A stretch of DNA of 64,000 bases from Flammula alnicola (taxonomy: Eukaryota; Basidiomycota; Agaricomycetes; Agaricales; Strophariaceae). This document shows positions 23,168 to 33,004 of this stretch, piece by piece (within the stretch, counting starts at the first letter, position 1; each line of letters begins with the position of its first letter). The stretch spans positions 1 to 64,000 of the forward strand of contig JADNRV010000191.1 in the NCBI GenBank assembly GCA_015499995.1, in the 5' to 3' direction. The position numbers were made by a program, and so were the translations under genes. A model generated the notes under the pieces. It saw only the letters and a list, made by a program, of their open reading frames with translations. It searched no databases and was not told the origin of the DNA.

Positions 23168-24893
23168 TTCGCAGCCATGTTGTGACAGATCGTAAGGAAC
23201 ACATATTTCGATGGAAACAAAAGATAAAGCTCTGAGGCTTCGGCAGTGCACTCTCTGAGTGAAGGTCTATCCATCCTTTTTGGCGGATTTTTTAAAAAGG
23301 GATTAGAAGTACATAAATTCTACCTAAACCATATCTGATACCCAGAATATACAAAATCTACCAAAAAGGATCGATACCCATCCAAAAAGCTAAGAGATTG
23401 GGAGCAACATTTTGCCGGAACGGGATAAACTGAGAGAGAAATGTGTTCCGGCGTTTTGGGGCCGATTTCTGGCAGGAGGGCTTTCAAAACAATCATGTAC
23501 AAACAAACCGCCGCGTTTGCAGTGAATGCGGGTCCCCACCAATTGCCAACCGCGATGCGGCATCACGTGCAGTGGCACAGCATCTGCCATCAAATTCCCA
23601 CGTCAGACTGTCAACCGAAAAACCTCTTGATTGAGCCTCTGTAGACCGGTAACCGTTCGTTGTATGAAGCTCGAGCCTCGATACAACCCCCTGTTCAACT
23701 CATTCTCCGGCTGGTCACCAGTCTAGAGCCTCTGATCTTCCAAGCTTATGACTATCACTGTAACTGCCTGCCACAGCGCTGCCGCCGCTTCAGTCTATTA
23801 CCCTAGTCGCATCTTGAACTTGTGGTATGTCCCATACGGATAGCCACCATCCATCCTGGAACGCATTGGAGCCCTGCGTGGGCAGTACTTGGCATCCTGC
23901 TACTTGGACACTCTCGTCGCATGTCCACCTCAAAGACGAAACTGAATCTTAGCGCGCGTCTTCAGTGTCGTCCCACACGCCGCATCATCCGCTTCTGTCT
24001 CCATTTCTTGATTTGTATCAGTTTATCTATCTGAGTCTCGATGCCAACATGAAAATGGGACGGAAGAGTTTGATAGGCAGACATTCCGCGAGCACTGTCC
24101 GAGAGATGGATTGTAACAAGGAGCGTTGGGTCCTTTCGAGTTTGGTTGGATCGGACGCGCGAGAACCTGCAGGATTCTCCTTTCGCCTCTCGTTCGAGAG
24201 CTTGGTCCAGGGCCTGGGAATAACAATAATTTGCTGAACTTGACCAGCTTATTCAAAATGCAAGGGACTCCTCTTAATTCACTTCCTCTATTATCCTACT
24301 TTCCTAGATTCCTCTAATTTACTGTACAGCGTTCTAATCTACCGTCTATGTTTAATCGATCGCTTATCAGTTACATCAAATTTGGTGGACGGAAAAATAC
24401 CGGCGGCAATCACCGACCTCGTGTAACCTCGCGAGGTACATGTACACCTCGAGTCACTTCGAACAAGTCGTGGTGACTCGAGATGTCACTCCGCCTCGCC
24501 TCACCTCACTACGGGGACAACACTACATATGCACACGTATCCTAAGGGTTACACGAAATAACGCAAATCCTATATCTTTTGCTCGAGGGGCCACCACTGT
24601 CACTTGCGATTCGATTTTCAGTCGTCTTTCCGCCCCTCTTGCTCTCAATTCGTCGACCGCTCTCCAGCTTGCCTGTTACCTCTTACCAACCCAACCTCCG
24701 TGGGATCAGATGTATCGGCTCCGAGTTCAAGTCATAAGTTCCAGCCGTTCTCGAAAATTGTCAGCAAGTTTATAACGAAAGCGCAACGTCAACGCAACGC
24801 CCTTTCTATCGGTTAACTGCTTTCCAGTGAAGAGAGGCTTTAGGTTGATTGCTTAATCGTGACCAACATCTTTTCCCTTCTACCGCTCACACA
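23168..24893. other. intergenic, with a possible motif relic at about 24200-24265
   Basis: No intact gene. The block gtgaatgcgggtccccac at 23522-23539 also occurs in the spacer of palindrome 2 (22487-22504), so the flank and spacer share an older repeat. In frame at about 24210-24257 the sequence reads GPGNNNNLLNLTSLF, similar to the motif tail of family member 5, but nothing upstream resembles the helical domain. Confidence 0.35.
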
Positions 24894-25857
24894 ATGGCAC
24901 CTAAATCGACAACGATGGCGACAAAAGAAAAGAAGACTCAAACGACTAACTGGAGGGATGCATCACTTCTAGGTGGAGTCGTGCTCCTCACCCTTGTTCA
25001 CGAAGCCGCAAATGTTGCGCCAGTGCCATATATAAGACAAGGGGCTGGGGCAACATTGCAGATTATCGTGGCGATCCAGGTCTGTGAAACGCAGTAAAAT
25101 ATTTATCTGGATAGTTTGGGTATCCACTCGACATGCTGATACGTCTGTGCAGGCGGCCAAAGGCGACAAAGCAGGATTTCGTCAATTGGCTGAAGACGCA
25201 GCTTTTCTCATAGCCGCTTTCTGGAAGTCGTATCAAGTCTCCTCCAACAAAGACCGTTGGCCGCCTTCAGAGTTGGCAGATGTCATGGACGATCTTGTGT
25301 TGTAAGAGCTCGTCTCGCCTCAAGCGGGAGGATACTCACAATGTCATAGAACCTTGGACTCGATTCAACATTTTGTCGAGGTTCAAGTGTCTCGCAATTG
25401 GTTCCTCCAAATTTTATTCAGCGTAAGCGAAGCAGGAAAGATTCAAGGATATCGCCAGCGGTTGGCCGCTTGCATTACAAAGTTCGAGGTATGCTTGTCT
25501 ACCTGAATCCTTTCCGCGTTGCGTGAATTAACAGAATAACCGGCCAAGGTCTCATCTCGGCTAGTTATAAATGACCTTCTGTCGCAGGTATTGAGGAAAC
25601 AAGGCGAGATTTCGGAACATTTGATGGACAGCGGTAAGCTACGTATGGCAGCCATGTATGGCGCTCAAGCAGGCGGCAAAAGGGCTACATTCCCAAATGT
25701 TACCATGCCGCAAATGAGTGCACTTTATCCTCCACGTCTCGGCAATCTCTCTTCCTGTGGATCGGGGCCTCTCTCGCACGACGCATCCCAGGTAGTAATA
25801 GGCATGTCTCCAGACTATTACGAGGGTGCATCCTTCTACCAGCCTCCATCGCCCTAG
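24894..25857 (+). CDS. 4HB-RHIM family protein 4, stop codon before the motif
   Basis: Four or five exons by eye. Introns follow QIIVAIQ (about 25080), DLVL (about 25302) and ITKFE (about 25487). The N-terminus resembles member 3 (TNWRDASLLGGVVL with QGAGATLQIIVAIQ). Then AAKGDKAGFRQLAEDAAFLI with WPPSEL, LDSIQHFVEVQVSRN with KIQGYRQRLAACITKFE, and VSSRLVINDLLSQVL from the AG near 25548. The linker is Pro/Ser/Tyr-rich. The frame ends at TAG 25855-25857, two codons before a well-preserved motif (25864-25926). Thus the protein as read has the helical domain without the RHIM-like end. Alternatives are a recent nonsense mutation, an unseen intron, or stop readthrough. Confidence 0.6.
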
Positions 25858-25926
25858 GGGGCGATACTCAGCATGGGTAGCGGGAATTTCATCGGTGGCG
25901 AATTGTCCATCTTCAATCACAACAAT
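25858..25926 (+). pseudogene. stranded RHIM-like motif of member 4
   Basis: In the same frame as the upstream CDS, directly after the TAG, the sequence reads AILSMGSGNFIGGELSI then an Asn-rich tail and a GT donor (25927), just like the other members. A plausible last exon begins near 26013. The motif keeps the Gly and Asn spacing of the family, so it decayed little or not at all after the stop arose. Confidence 0.55.
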
Positions 25927-26528
25927 CGTACGTTTGCGAGCTGGGGGCGCGTCCAGTACGTCTTCTTCCTTTTCCTAGCTATTCGCGGTCAAACTTAAGG
26001 ATAATATTGCAGACCGTGACGACTTCGAGCACGGGGTCCAACGACGTTTGTTCTATCTTCTATTTAATCAAATACGCATATTCGCCTCCCTTCTCGAGAA
26101 TCTATTCCAGTTAGATGTAGAATTAGTATATGCTGTACCAGGTTAATCATATTCGCGCGTTTATATGCTGGCCTGAAGCGTTAATTCCAAATCCCAGATT
26201 CTTTGGACGAAAAGGAACTTTTGCGACAATTAGCTTGAAGCTTATTCCGGGAAGTTGAAATTAGGAAATGACAGGTATGCTGATGAAATAAAATAAACAC
26301 AAGATAAGACACAAACATACTAGTATTCTGTACGAGTACACGATGTGTACAACCGTTTTATGTAACTACCCCTTGAAAGACCCGTACCAAAAAACCAAAT
26401 ACCAAAAAAAAATCCTCGCGCTGCACGGGTATCGATCGCATCGCAAACGCTCTGAGCACTAACACCACCACCACTGCTATTTTTTCCCCGACCGCCCAAA
26501 AGGAAGAAAAACGGTCAAGCGCACACAC

Positions 26529-28178
26529 TCACGCAGCCTTAGTGGTAGTGGGCACCGTCGTTGTTGGCTTCACAGTCGTCGGTGCGACAGTGGTAGTCGG
26601 CTTCACCGTCGTCGGTACGACAGTAGTAGGCACCACCGTCGTAGGCTTAACGGTGGTAGGCACCACCGTCGTCGGTACGACAGTAGTAGGCACCGTCGTA
26701 GGCTTAACAGTGGTAGGCACCACCGTCGTAGGCTTAACGGTGGTAGGCGCCACGGTCGTTGGGGGCACGACCACCGGCTCGTTGAGATAGACCGAGAGCC
26801 TGCTGGACGCACCGCACAGCTCCGTATGGTCCGCCTCGCACGCGCGCGAGCAGTCGGTGAGGGGGGCGGTGGTGTTGGCGACGAGGAAGGAGGATCCGCA
26901 CCCTGTTCGTGAGGGAGCGTTAGTCATGGGACAAAAGAAGGAAAAAAAACACTGACAGCACTCCTGGCCAAACTCCAACCCGGTGATATTAAAGCCAGTA
27001 GCCTCGCACTGCGCCGTGCAGCTCTCGATGGTCACACCCGCAGCGATGTCAAACCTCTCAAGCAGGGTACGGCCATTCCCGTCGATAGCATCACTGTCCA
27101 AGCGTATGCGTCAGTCACGTTCGTCGTTCACAAAACTACACAAGATTATGACTCACGTGAAACACCCATCAAACACCCATGTCCCCACCTGGGCTTTATT
27201 CGTAGGCACCGGACCCACGCCCTCGTTCAAGTTCTGGAAAATGCTAACCGCGCCAGCACCACCACAGGTGAGGGTGTCGTCACCGCCGCAGGGGAAGTCG
27301 CAGGCGTCGTCGGCGAGCTGGGTGGCGGTCCCTTGGATGTTGAAGTCACAGACTGTGATAAGGGGCAAGGTACGAACGTGTTAGAGAAAGAGAACTTGAA
27401 GGGAAGAATGGAACGAAAGACATACAGCACTCGGAAGTAAACTCCGTCCCCGCAAAGTTGAACGGAGACGGGAAGTCTGTGCCGGAGCAGAAGGAGGTAC
27501 AGAGCGAGGGGGTCATATTAGCGTTGACGACGGTCGCTTCGAGTAGGGTGCGCGAAGCGGGGTTATTGTCGCTACACGAGGAGGAAGGTGTTAGTAGGGC
27601 TGAGAGAGGGGACAGATGGACAAGATAGAGATGGAAGAGGTGAATTAGACTAGGGATGGTTGGTTGGATTGGAGAGAAAGAGGGCACGTAGGGTGGGATA
27701 GAGCCGTATCGAGGTACGGCACGGGGAGACCGTTGGCATTGTATACGGAAAAGAAAGCGAAGGATGGAAGCATGAACGACGTGCGTAGATGGGTAGACAT
27801 TTGAAAGGGACGACAAAACCAACGGTGGGTATGGAGGGTGGGAGTTGGATACATAGAAGCAAGCGCATGATAAAATGCCAAGCGACGTCCAAGGATGGAA
27901 AGGGAGAGGCTAAGAGCTTTGCACTCACGAGAAGCAACCGACAAAGGTCCACCCAGCGAGGGCACCATTGGGGTCGGTCCCGTTTTGTCTCCTTGACAGT
28001 TGGACGGACGAGGATGGGAGCGCGAAAATCGCCTACAGGGAGACAAAGGTGAGTACATGGTATTTCCAAAGCACGAATCGCGTCCCCGACGCGTGCGTGA
28101 CGCATCAAGAGAGCTAGAGAGAGACAAACGTACGGGAAGAATAGCAAGTGTCGCAAAGAGGGCCATGAAAGAAGACAT
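26529..28178 (-). CDS. secreted protein with two WSC domains and Thr-rich tail (copy 1)
   Basis: Six exons on the minus strand, first exon 28178-28134. The product starts MSSFMALFATLAILP then AIFALPSS: a signal peptide split by the first intron. Two WSC (cell-wall stress component) domains follow: the first from about GWTFVGCFSDNNPASRTLLE through CDFNIQGTATQLADDACDFP; the second from VGTWVFDGCFTDSDAIDGNG to LCGASSRLSVYLNEP. Each has the Cys pattern of carbohydrate-binding WSC modules. The tail is about 18 repeats of PTTV(V/K) type ending TTTKAA, with no transmembrane helix or GPI signal visible, so secretion to the wall or medium is likely. All exons are open. The partner copy at 33005-34569 lies in mirror orientation. 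The ligand (glucan or another wall glycan) is not deducible. Confidence 0.82.
26536..26765. repeat. minisatellite coding the Thr-rich tail
   Basis: Tandem array of about 12-15 bp units (accaccgtcgtmggy type) encoding P-T-T-V-x. It is about 75 bp longer than in the partner gene (34420-34560), showing repeat-number change since duplication. Confidence 0.7.
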
Positions 28179-28267
28179 ATCTGCTCAACTTTTTCCTGTT
28201 GAATATCCCAAAGCTTGGTCGAAATGCAAGCACCAAGAGGATATCGAACCACCCCATATCATACCCT

Positions 28268-28275
28268 CTTATATA
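28268..28275 (-). promoter_or_regulatory. TATA box of WSC copy 1
   Basis: Minus strand reads TATATAAG 90 bp upstream of the ATG at 28178; the same box at the same distance is found in copy 2. Confidence 0.6.
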
Positions 28276-28305
28276 CCCCCTCCGGCCCCGCCAGTGCCGC
28301 TGCTT

Positions 28306-28890
28306 CGAATGCATTTTTGCGTAAGAGCCGACACTCCTGTATTAATCAGACAGCGAAGAACCACTTGTACTTCAAGTTGGACATGGCGCCTCCCATGAAA
28401 ATCTTTATGCGTCCACCGAAGTTAGCGTAAGCAGATGGGATAGGGTGGGATTTTTGGTTTGAGAATGCGGCACATGATACATGGCAGACGCGGCACAGTG
28501 CGAGACCAGGGGTATTTTGAGGATGTGGCCAGGGCGGGAATAGCGTTTCGGCGTGCCTCCAGTTTTACGGGTTACCTTTTTCTCCCTGTATGTAGTATTC
28601 TCGCTCTTCCTGCACTATTTGCACTGGTCACCCTCAGAAAGGATGGACGTCGAATGCATTTTTGCGTAAGAGCTGCAACGCCTCAGACAGAGAACCAACA
28701 GCGAACCTCCACATTGTCCTTGGACGCGGCGCCACCCATGAAAAAAATTTAGGCGTCGACTGGAAGCGTATGTAGATGGGCTGGCGTTTTTGGTTCAAGA
28801 ACGCGGCCGAACTGCTGCCACGTTGCACGATATGACATGGCACGTAGAGGTACAGCGCGAGACGCGGTATTTTGAGGATGTGGTCAGGGC
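28306..28890. repeat. tandem duplication of WSC upstream region
   Basis: The block starting at tcgaatgcatttttgcgtaa (about 28306) and running to the ggtattttgaggatgtgg block (about 28510) is repeated at about 28650-28890, diverged. Only the first copy sits next to a WSC gene. The second may be a leftover of another WSC copy. Confidence 0.6.
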
Positions 28891-29240
28891 GCGAACAGTA
28901 AGTAACTCGCCCTGCCGTGAAAAGATGGAAGGAAAGAAGGATGGGTAGAAAAAAATGACCATCACGACACTGACAGGACACAGGGGGCAGTCTGGAGCAG
29001 AATAAACAAGATGGAAAGGTGAAGAGAGAGCGAGGGAGAGGGAGGATAGGCTCGAAGTTGATTGGTGGGACACGGTGGTCAAGAATAGAGTTAAAGCGAG
29101 GCAGTCTTTGGCAGGTCGTGGGATTTATGGCGTGGCATCGCGATTTTGAACATAATAAAAGAAATGTGGAGGATGTCGAGCTCGATTTTATGAAGAGCGT
29201 TGTATGGAGAATGTCGAGGATGTCATCGTCGACAGAACAC
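28870..29240. repeat. repeat shared with 34905-35230 (inverted)
   Basis: Inverted, diverged match: the word gggcgcgaaca (28890s) with tgttcgcgccctg (about 35216), and the stretch encoding RWS.IEL..GSL.Q.VGF.AW on plus here and on minus at about 34960-35060. No intact gene; probably more of the duplicated WSC neighbourhood. Confidence 0.5.
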
Positions 29241-30537
29241 GTCGTCGTCGTCGGCCTGTTCCTCCGTCAACCAACCACCAAACTCGACGCCACATCCTCC
29301 TTCCGCCTAATCCCCACCCACCTCCTCTCCAGTGACCCATCGCATTCCGGCAGCAAACAAAGATCTGCCTGCTGTATCATTCCATTCCCTGCCATCCCAT
29401 GTCTGTCATTGTCAAAGGCCACGTTGGCGTACGGAGGGGAGAAAGAGAGGTCGAACAGTACAGAGATCCAAGAACAGAGACAAACCCTCAACCCGACATC
29501 CAAATCAAGGCTACACACGAGGTTCGCAAGTTCCGCCGAGTCCAGACCTCAACGGAAGACAATGACCGTCCTCGTTGCCGGTGACAAGTCAATGAAAAGG
29601 AACGCAGGGCGAGGCACAGAAGCGCGGAGGATGGCGGAAGATCGTTTTGATTATCTGATACCTTCGATAGCTCCGAGATGATCGACATATGTTGATTTCA
29701 TTTTGGCAGCGAAGGCTGCCACTGTCAGAGTGGGGTATCCGCCAGCGGAGGATTGTCGAAAAAGTCGAACGAGAGTGGGTTGAAACGTTCAAACGTTGTT
29801 CATTACTTGCAAGTTCCACTATAGATGATATAGCAGAGGGTTGTCTAGGGTCGTACACGTCGGAAGTATGAACTCTATAACACTGGTATATACGCTAACA
29901 AAGGGCATGTACAGGCACCGACCATATTCATAATGAAGCGTTCGTAACGGAGATTGCGCGTGGAGTGAAACCATGCACAAAGTTGAACGAGACAGTTGAG
30001 TTGAGAGTAACATGTATGTAAGCCAGCAGTGGCACACTATTTCGAGAATAACGGTGAGAGTATCGGAGTGCCAGCCGTTACATTACGTGCGAGTCCGACT
30101 GCTAAGAATAGATTCAACGTTCGAACAACGTTTGAAGTTTTCTGACAAGAATCGTGAGTTGTACAGTATTATAAAAGGGTGATCAGGTGGCACTTACAGA
30201 GAGAGCCCAGACGAGTGATATGTCCAACCTTTCCGAGGGAATCTTTGCAATTGGGAAGAGATGTCAAGTTACATGCCGAGTTGAAATTGAGCGATATCGA
30301 GTCCGGTTCGCAGATAAGTAAAGGAACTTGCTAAATAGCTATTCTCTGAATCGGAAAAAACCCGCTGGGTCCCAGAGAAACATGGCCATATCCGCGTCCA
30401 CACACATACCATGGCCATAGCCACTGCCACTGCCATAGCCACCCAACCTGGAAGAGTCAGTAGAAGGAACAGAAACCCAGAGAGCGGGCGAGGATTAAAT
30501 GAAAGGAATACTCCTCCGAATTCAAGTAGGTAATGAA
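29241..30537. other. intergenic, no gene recognised
   Basis: Open frames here (for example to 29681 plus, 29589-29858 minus) lack domain features, splice structure or paralogs. A short catggccat tandem lies near 30380-30440. I see nothing else. Confidence 0.4.
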
Positions 30538-30713
30538 TAGAGTGTAGGTAGGTGAGCCCCGCTGGATGCAAGGGACAACTGGGGAGTTACGGCGGAAATG
30601 GCACTAGGGGCCAGAGGCGTAGAGTACACAAACTGTTACGTCTAACATAAGGCTTTGCCTTAACGGACAATAAAATGGATTCAAAAAAAAAAAAAAAAAA
30701 AAGAGTGTAGGTA
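30538..30713 (+). mobile_element. 5'-truncated LINE fragment with TSD
   Basis: About 150 bp ending in aaggctttgccttaacggacaataaaatgg plus an A run (30683-30702), flanked by the direct repeat agagtgtaggta (30539-30550 and about 30702-30713). The 3' end resembles that of the LINE at 2451-4081 (GGACAATAAA before poly(A)), so both belong to related families. No coding part remains. Confidence 0.75.
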
Positions 30714-30737
30714 ATGAATAGAGTTAAGAAACCCAGG

Positions 30738-31190
30738 CAAGAAAGCTCGGCACCTAGCCTCGAAAGCCAATCCCACCCCCCCACCCCAAACAGAGGAAAT
30801 CAGGATGAGTCAAAGATGCACAGAGCTTTCTGATGTACTTATACATAATCAATGACTGCCAACATTGAAGTTTGAAGCAACCAGTTCGGCCGAGTCTATA
30901 AGCGAACCCAGCGAGCGAGAGAGGATGACTAGCAAACTTCTCCAAAGAACGGAACCGCACGGTTCCAAGGACGCATCCCTTAATCCCCCGCAAGTATAGT
31001 ATGCACCGAACAGCGAATGAAAGGCCAAGGAAAGCTGACACTCGGCACCTGGCCTCGAGAACCAATCCCACCCAACCCATCAAAAGAAGAAAATCAAAAT
31101 CAATGGAGGCGAAGATCCCGAATGTTTTCTGATATACAAATAGATAATCAGTAACTGCCAACGTTGAACGTTGAAGTTTGAAGTAATCTT
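30738..31190. repeat. diverged tandem repeat, about 290 bp apart
   Basis: Units at about 30738-30890 and 31030-31185 share ctcggcacctRgcctcgaRa, accaatcccaccc and the taatcaRtRactgccaac..tgaagtttgaag block. Non-coding. Confidence 0.55.
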
Positions 31191-31879
31191 GTAATACTTG
31201 ATGGCAGTAGAACGGCGATTACGCTCGCGCCGGGGCCCAGTCCAGTCGGGATGAGGAGGACGAGAATAGATACTGTATTGAGAATGGTCCAAGATAGAAT
31301 CATGAAACGACTCTCTGGAAACTTGAATAGCTGTGAGAGAACCGGAAGATCTCTCGCCACTCATAGAGTGGCCTAACCTAGAGCGTGCGAGTCCGAGTTG
31401 GAGAGATATCGAAGCTGAACAGGTAGAGAGCAGAGAGAGTCGCACAGGGAGAGGATCAGATTCCCAGACGGCAACGCCACGGAATACAACCATATCACAC
31501 CAGCATGTAGAGAGCATAGACCGGCATACCGTTTTTACCCTACAGTCGCCGTCTAGTCCTACATCTGTCGTCGATACAACGCCAGTAAATCAATATCGTG
31601 GGGTATGCGAAGACAGAGCTCGACGATCATTCTACGTATATAAGCTGGAGTGCCACCACGGGAGAAACGAGAAAAATTGAAGCGAGAATGGGACGTTGAC
31701 GGGGGGCTTACAATAATAGAAGAGGCAGAGAGACTATTTTCGTCATATGAACTCGAGGCCGCTATGAAGCAGCGGGCTCTGCGCAAAAAAGCACATCGAA
31801 ACTTGGGACCAAGTAATGGGTAAAAGGCAGTCAAAGAGCAGGAAAGTCGGACCGAGCCTCGAGAGTGGTAGCCAAGCAA
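31191..31879. other. intergenic, no gene recognised
   Basis: Frames are open in places on both strands but none shows a domain, and the longest minus frame runs through the repeat at 31880. I see nothing supportable. Confidence 0.4.
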
Positions 31880-32255
31880 AACTTGAGGGTGACTCGCGCG
31901 ATTTCGTGTAAACTGTAGATCTGGATGTGTATGGTACCACCGATCGAGCCAAGAATCCGAGTAAGTATGAGAAGGAAGGAGTCGCCGTTTCGCCATTAAA
32001 TCCTCGCTTCGGGCCTGGGACCAAGGATGCGCATGCCACGTATTGGAATCAACCTTCTCACTTCCACCACCAACGACAATCAAGGAGCGAAAACACCCAG
32101 AGAGATGTTCAAGTCGAAGACAAAACCGCAGGAGGGGAGAAAAGAGAGATCACGCAGCGGTTCAGACCTAGAGCGACGGAGAAAGTTAGATAGACGGGAG
32201 AGAGAACATTCGGAAATAAGGAACAGAATATGTAGCAGGCGACGTACGTGAGTCA
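31880..32255 (+). repeat. dispersed repeat, partner at 62078-62375
   Basis: Direct, diverged copy of 62078-62375: aaaacttgaggRtga, cgatttcgtgtaaactgta, cccacttccaccaccaacga, agagatgttc and the closing atgtagcaggcgacgtacgt are shared. The 32465-32515 stretch (ccggtgattcaacttt) also matches 62830-62875. Non-coding; part of the duplicated WSC neighbourhood. Confidence 0.7.
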
Positions 32256-32906
32256 CCCTTTCATCAAAACCAAACGTGAATATGCTTCATCCCTCCATAT
32301 GCACCTCGGACAACGTGTTCGCCTGCTTCCAATTATTCGAATGCTAGAGACTTTATTTAAGGGTCCGGATTCATGTAGGTGGATGCGGCGAGCATTCAAA
32401 GATCGCAGATTATACGTAGATAAAGCGATGGAGTGGGGAGTGGAAGATAGGTAAACAAGGTCGGCAAGGGAATTTTTTCCGGCAGATGCCGGTGATTCAA
32501 CTTTGGCTGCCGTGAGTAGCCGTGTCCCATCCTCTGTTTTCCACTTTCCATCTTGTTTGTTCTGTTCCCTGCCGCTGTCTCCGTCTCCTGTCATGCTGGA
32601 CACTTTCAACCCATTCTTATTTCCTTCCATCTCCCCACGGCACGCCAAAACGCTGTTCGCGCCCTGGCCACATCCTCAAAATACCCCTCATCTCGCGCTG
32701 TGCCATGTATCATGTGCTGCATTCTCAAACCAAAAATCCCACCCCACCCCATCGGCTTACGCTTTGGGTCGACGCGTAAAGATTTTCATGGGAGGTGCCA
32801 TGTCCAACTTGAAGTACAAGGGGTTCTTCGCTGTCTGATTAACACAGGAGTTTCGGCTCTTACGCAAAAATGCATTCGAAGCAGGCACTGGCGGGGCCGG
32901 AGGGGG

Positions 32907-32914
32907 TATATAAG
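32907..32914 (+). promoter_or_regulatory. TATA box of WSC copy 2
   Basis: TATATAAG, 90 bp upstream of the ATG at 33005, in the same place as in copy 1. Confidence 0.6.
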
Positions 32915-33004
32915 AGGTCTTGAGTTGGGGGTGGTTCGATATCCTCTTGTTGCTTGCCTTTCGACCAAGCTTTGGGATACTCTACAGGAAAAAGTTGAGC
33001 AGAT

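Larger units (their letters stand above)
26225..28562. repeat. left arm of the WSC inverted duplication
   Basis: This 2.3-kb stretch is the inverted counterpart of 32636-34858. Similarity covers the 3' flank (acctgtcatttcc block at about 26270), the whole WSC gene with introns, the TATA box and about 380 bp of upstream sequence up to ggccacatcctcaaaat (minus, about 28530). The arms are diverged by substitutions and small indels. Confidence 0.8.

Noticed and set aside
26420..26470. tRNA-like T-arm (ggtatcgatcgc) downstream of WSC copy 1
   Set aside because: No acceptor stem or anticodon arm can be paired, and the mirror copy at 34640-34680 has changes that break the stem.
29019..29681. 220-codon plus-strand open frame
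   Set aside because: It starts in the repeat shared with 34.9-35.2 kb and has no domain, splice sites or conserved frame in that copy beyond about 70 codons.
31559..32083. 174-codon minus-strand frame
   Set aside because: It runs through the dispersed repeat; the copy at 62 kb does not keep the frame except for short pieces.
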